A DNA stretch of 18,044 bases, taken from assembly GCA_964400105.1 (NCBI GenBank), contig CAYNTG010000041.1:1-18044 (forward strand), read 5' to 3'. Numbering within the stretch: position 1 is the first letter of the stretch; each line of letters starts with the position of its first letter. A model generated the notes under the pieces. That model had not been told where the DNA came from, did not search any database, and worked only from the letters and a program-made list of their open reading frames with translations. Shown here in pieces: positions 14,773-18,044 of this stretch. The position numbers were made by a program, and so were the translations under genes. This DNA is from CAYNTG01 sp964400105. Lineage in GTDB: Bacteria > UBP14 > UBA6098.

Positions 14773-16092
14773 ATGTTACGCGAAAGTATCAGCGGAATCC
14801 GCGGAATCGTCGGCGAAGGCCTGACACCCGATGTCTTGATCGGGCGCTCTGTTGCACTATCGAAAATCCTGCCGGATGGCCCGATCGTCGTCGGGAGGGA
14901 CAGCAGGCCCAGCGGAAGAGCGATATCGCGCCTCGTATGCGGGGCGTTGCAGCTTGCCGGAAGAGATATAATCGATATTGGAATCCAGACGACGCCTACC
15001 GTCGAGGTATATGCCGAGATGATCGGCGCGGCAGGCGGCGTGATCGTGACGGCCAGCCATAATCCATCCCAATGGAATGCGCTCAAATTCCTCGAAAAAG
15101 GCGGGCTCTTCCTCGATGTCGATGGTTTCAACAGACTGATGTCCGAAAAAGACGAACCGACGCAATGGGCACGGTTCGACCGAATCGGCGGTTACAGCAT
15201 AGCGAGTGAGGCCGCGAGGATTCATGTCGATAAAGTGCTGTGGCTGGGCTGGCTCGAAGCGGCAACGGTGCGCGATGCAAAGCTTCGCGTTGTGGTCGAT
15301 GCCAACGGCGGCACCGGCGCGATCACGCTGCTTCCGCTTCTTGAAAAACTCGGATGCGAGACGATCCCGATAGCTTGCGAACCGGACGGCGATTTCCGCC
15401 ACGAACCGGAGCCGATCCCGGCGAACCTATCCGCTCTGGAGCGAGCCGTTATCGAACATTCGGCGGATATCGGACTCGCCACAGACCCGGATGCCGACCG
15501 CCTCGCGCTGGTCGATGCCAACGGTCGCGCTATCGGCGAGGAGTTCACGCTCGCTATCGGCGCGGCGGAGGTGATTAATTTCGTGCCCGGCCCGATCGTG
15601 GTGAACCTATCGACGAGCGCGATGGTCGAATCGATCGGCCAAAGGGTCGAGCGCACGCCGGTCGGCGAGATAAACGTCTCCCGAAGGATGCTCGATATCG
15701 GTTCTCCGGTCGGCGGAGAGGGCAACGGAGGCCTGATAGTTCCGGCGTGTCACCCCGGACGCGACGCGACGCTCGCGGCGGCGGTAGTCCTTCATCGAAT
15801 GGCGAGAACAGGAAAATCGCTGTCGCAACTCGCGGCGGAATTCCCACGGCTTCATATGGTAAAAACGAAGGTTCAATCGACATTCTCGGTCGAGGATAAT
15901 ATCGACCGGCTGACCGAGGAATTTTCGCCCGAATCAATCGACACGACGGACGGTGTCCGAATCACGACTGCGGACGGTTGGGTGCATGTTCGGGCATCGA
16001 ATACCGAGCCGGTGATTCGAATAATCGCCGAGTCGTCGTCAAAATCAAAAGCCGAAAAACTTGTGCGGAAGGCGATATCGGTTCTGGCATAA
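14773..16092 (+). CDS. glmM: phosphoglucosamine mutase (phosphohexomutase family)
   Basis: This 439-aa alpha-D-phosphohexomutase interconverts glucosamine-6-phosphate and glucosamine-1-phosphate in the cytoplasm for UDP-GlcNAc synthesis. The N-terminal SGIRG segment (7-11) is followed by the active-site phosphoserine loop TASHNP (93-98, Ser95), the magnesium loop DPDADR (238-243), the sugar-binding loop GGEGNGG (314-320) and the phosphate-binding loop RASNTEP (407-413). Sugar-loop forms of this kind occur in GlmM-like proteins outside the E. coli subgroup. Sequence alone does not fully exclude phosphomannomutase activity, but the glmS gene 74 bp downstream makes the GlmM role much more likely. 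Confidence 0.88.
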   Translation: MLRESISGIRGIVGEGLTPDVLIGRSVALSKILPDGPIVVGRDSRPSGRAISRLVCGALQLAGRDIIDIGIQTTPTVEVYAEMIGAAGGVIVTASHNPSQWNALKFLEKGGLFLDVDGFNRLMSEKDEPTQWARFDRIGGYSIASEAARIHVDKVLWLGWLEAATVRDAKLRVVVDANGGTGAITLLPLLEKLGCETIPIACEPDGDFRHEPEPIPANLSALERAVIEHSADIGLATDPDADRLALVDANGRAIGEEFTLAIGAAEVINFVPGPIVVNLSTSAMVESIGQRVERTPVGEINVSRRMLDIGSPVGGEGNGGLIVPACHPGRDATLAAAVVLHRMARTGKSLSQLAAEFPRLHMVKTKVQSTFSVEDNIDRLTEEFSPESIDTTDGVRITTADGWVHVRASNTEPVIRIIAESSSKSKAEKLVRKAISVLA

Positions 16093-16153
16093 TCCCTGCG
16101 ATATTTTCAAAAGAGAATACGAGCTAATGCCCCTTCACAAAAAGGTTTGCTTT

Positions 16154-16160
16154 AAGGAGA
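16154..16160 (+). promoter_or_regulatory. strong glmS ribosome-binding site
   Basis: AAGGAGA lies 6 nt before the ATG at 16167, the best Shine-Dalgarno match in the window. It fixes the start so that Cys2 is exposed after methionine removal, as the enzyme requires. The 74-nt gap after glmM shows no terminator and is too short and unlike a glmS ribozyme. Confidence 0.8.
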
Positions 16161-16166
16161 TAATAA

Positions 16167-18014
16167 ATGTGCGGAATCGTAGGATATATTGGCTCTCGCA
16201 AGGCTTTTCCAGTTCTTCTCGACGGCCTAAAAAGGCTCGAATATCGAGGATACGACTCGGCTGGCATAGCCTATTTTATGGATGGCAAAATCGAGACCAT
16301 CAAAACATCCGGGAAGATAGATAAGCTCACTCGAATAGTATCGAAAACCGAAGATTCTCCGCAGATCGGGATCGCACATACGCGATGGGCAACCCACGGC
16401 GAACCTAACGATATCAACGCCCACCCGCATAGCGATTGCACCGGCAGAATCGCGGTCGTTCATAACGGAATCATCGAGAACTTCCGCGCGCTCAGGCAAT
16501 ACCTCGTCGATAAAGGTCATGTTTTTACAACCGAAACGGACACCGAGGTCATCGCGCACCTTATCGAGGATATCTATGGCGACGGCACGACGCTCCCATT
16601 CTGGAAGGCTATGCGCGAGGCATTGCGCAGGATCGAGGGAACATATGGAATCGCGGTGCTTTTCGATGGCGAGCCGGACAGGATATTCGCGGCGCGGCAC
16701 GGAAGCCCGCTTCTCGTGGGGATCGGAGATAATGAGAACATCGTGGCATCGGACGCGTCGGCGGTTATCCGATACACCGACAGGGTGATTTACCTCGATG
16801 AGGGCACTATCGTCACGATAAAGGCGGATTCGGTGAAGATTAGCACGCTCGATGCCGAGGAGATTATTCCGCAGGTCGAGAAGCTGTCGATGTCTCTCAC
16901 CGAGATCGAAAAAGGCGGTTACGACCATTTCATGCTCAAGGAAATCTTTGAGCAACCGGATACCCTTCGCAACGCAATCCGTGGTCGCCTGAATATCGAG
17001 GAAGGCGCAGCACGACTTAATGGACTCAAGGGCCATTTCGATTACCTTCAAGACGTCGATCGAATTATTATCACGGCATGTGGCACGAGCTGGCACGCCG
17101 CTTTGATCGGAAAATACCTGATCGAAGAACTTGCACGGATACCTGTGGAGGTCGATTATGCATCGGAGTTCCGTTATCGAAGCCCGATAATCCGCGACCA
17201 CGACGCAGTTTTCGTTATAAGTCAGTCGGGCGAGACCGCCGATACGCTCGCCGCCCTTCGAGAGGCCAAACGTCAAGGCGCGCCGGTCTTCGGAATCGTG
17301 AATGTAGTCGGTTCGACTATCGCCCGCGAAACGGATGCCGGTGTGTATATCCACGCCGGGCCAGAGATCGGGGTCGCATCGACAAAGGCGTTCACCAGCC
17401 AGCTGATGGTTCTCAGCGAGATTTCACTTCTCCTCGCTCGGATGCACGGCCTCTCAATGATCCGTGGCCGCGAACTCGTTAAAGAGCTTCTCGCCGTTCC
17501 CGAAAAGGTGCAACAAGTTCTGGATAGAGAGAAATCCACAGGAGCGATTAAGGCCATCGCAAGGGAATATTATAAATATAATAATTTCCTATATCTCGGC
17601 AGGGGAATAAATTACCCCGTATCACTCGAAGGGGCGCTTAAACTAAAAGAGATAAGCTATGTTCACGCTGAAGGTTATCCCGCAGCCGAGATGAAGCACG
17701 GCCCGATAGCACTTATCGACGACGATATGCCTGCCGTCTTTATCGCGACGGATGACCCGCTCTATGACAAGATCGTGTCGAATATCGAGGAGGTCCGCGC
17801 ACGCAGCGGGAAGATTCTCGCTATTGCCACCGATGGAGATGACAAGATCGCCGAACTCGCGCAGCATGTGATCTATCTACCCTCCGCAGACCCACTCGTC
17901 ATGCCGATAATCGCCTCGATCCCGATGCAGCTTATGGCATACCATATCGCAGTTCTACGTGGAACCAACGTCGATCAGCCGAGGAACCTTGCAAAATCCG
18001 TAACGGTCGAATAG
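16167..18014 (+). CDS. glmS: glutamine--fructose-6-phosphate aminotransferase (isomerizing)
   Basis: This 615-aa enzyme makes glucosamine-6-phosphate from fructose-6-phosphate and glutamine, the first committed step toward UDP-GlcNAc. The N-terminal class II glutaminase domain begins MCGIVGYIG with nucleophile Cys2, and contains RGYDSAG and HTRWATHG. Two SIS sugar-isomerase domains follow, with CGTSWHA (about 305-311), SQSGETADT (about 352-360) and STKAFTSQ. The catalytic EGYPAAEMKHGPIALI stretch lies near 500-516, and the end is the canonical PRNLAKSVTVE with Lys610. Length and both domains are complete. It is co-directional with glmM and probably co-transcribed, so consecutive steps are made together. 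Confidence 0.97.
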   Translation: MCGIVGYIGSRKAFPVLLDGLKRLEYRGYDSAGIAYFMDGKIETIKTSGKIDKLTRIVSKTEDSPQIGIAHTRWATHGEPNDINAHPHSDCTGRIAVVHNGIIENFRALRQYLVDKGHVFTTETDTEVIAHLIEDIYGDGTTLPFWKAMREALRRIEGTYGIAVLFDGEPDRIFAARHGSPLLVGIGDNENIVASDASAVIRYTDRVIYLDEGTIVTIKADSVKISTLDAEEIIPQVEKLSMSLTEIEKGGYDHFMLKEIFEQPDTLRNAIRGRLNIEEGAARLNGLKGHFDYLQDVDRIIITACGTSWHAALIGKYLIEELARIPVEVDYASEFRYRSPIIRDHDAVFVISQSGETADTLAALREAKRQGAPVFGIVNVVGSTIARETDAGVYIHAGPEIGVASTKAFTSQLMVLSEISLLLARMHGLSMIRGRELVKELLAVPEKVQQVLDREKSTGAIKAIAREYYKYNNFLYLGRGINYPVSLEGALKLKEISYVHAEGYPAAEMKHGPIALIDDDMPAVFIATDDPLYDKIVSNIEEVRARSGKILAIATDGDDKIAELAQHVIYLPSADPLVMPIIASIPMQLMAYHIAVLRGTNVDQPRNLAKSVTVE

Positions 18015-18029
18015 GCGGGCAATGCCCGC
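18015..18029 (+). terminator. GC hairpin directly after glmS
   Basis: GCGGGC (18015-18020) pairs perfectly with GCCCGC (18024-18029) across a 3-nt AAT loop, starting the base after the glmS stop. Only 15 nt remain and they contain no T-run, so termination cannot be confirmed. The stem may instead belong to a GC-rich repeat continuing past the edge. Confidence 0.4.
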
Positions 18030-18044
18030 AGATGAGGCCGACCC

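Noticed and set aside
16093..16166. glmS riboswitch/ribozyme upstream of glmS
   Set aside because: The gap is only 74 nt and shows none of the ribozyme's conserved core or pairing. A plain strong ribosome-binding site is present instead.

Overview
This 18-kb stretch looks like chromosome from an uncultured Gram-negative (diderm) bacterium. Supporting signs are Sec and lipoprotein signal peptides, a metal-uptake ABC system with a lipoprotein binding protein, a bacterial-type GlmM/GlmS pair and sigma70-like promoters. A DUF4159 protein beside a DUF4175-like membrane coiled-coil protein, and a short-chain (epimerase-like) threonine dehydrogenase, would suit the FCB/Bacteroidota-related candidate phyla, but the exact phylum cannot be settled from sequence alone. 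Most of the window is moderately GC-rich, densely packed and on the + strand. No tRNA, rRNA, CRISPR array or intact mobile element was seen.

Layout. (1) 133-6725 is a tightly overlapping four-gene unit behind a good promoter at 65-92. It encodes an exported DUF4159 protein, a 1118-aa inner-membrane DUF4175-like coiled-coil protein, an exported TPR protein, and PrmC (release-factor methyltransferase, TTG start). The first three look like one envelope module. (2) 6816-7850 is a single seven-bladed beta-propeller lipoprotein gene. Its consensus promoter ends 7 nt before the ATG, so its mRNA is probably leaderless. (3) 7890-11778 is znuA-znuC-znuB-folC: a zinc/manganese ABC importer translationally coupled to folylpolyglutamate synthase. 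(4) 11810-12790, on the - strand, is an SDR-type L-threonine 3-dehydrogenase with its own promoter. (5) 12791-13221 is a non-coding AT-rich gap holding a terminator-like hairpin and a possible decayed coding remnant. (6) 13222-14601 is a visibly AT-rich gene for a Fic-domain protein with a class II inhibitory motif and an unrecognised C-terminal domain, probably acquired horizontally. (7) 14773-18014 is glmM-glmS, two enzymes of UDP-GlcNAc synthesis.

How it fits together. Most genes are housekeeping or envelope functions: metal import, folate polyglutamylation, cell-wall precursor synthesis, threonine catabolism and translation termination. The parts most worth a second look are the Fic protein and the odd intergenic island to its left, the leaderless lipoprotein gene, and the DUF4159/DUF4175-like/TPR module, which begins at its own promoter without MoxR, DUF58 or VWA genes directly in front. 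No clearly new multi-gene system is evident; the Fic protein's C-terminal domain is the best candidate for undescribed biochemistry.
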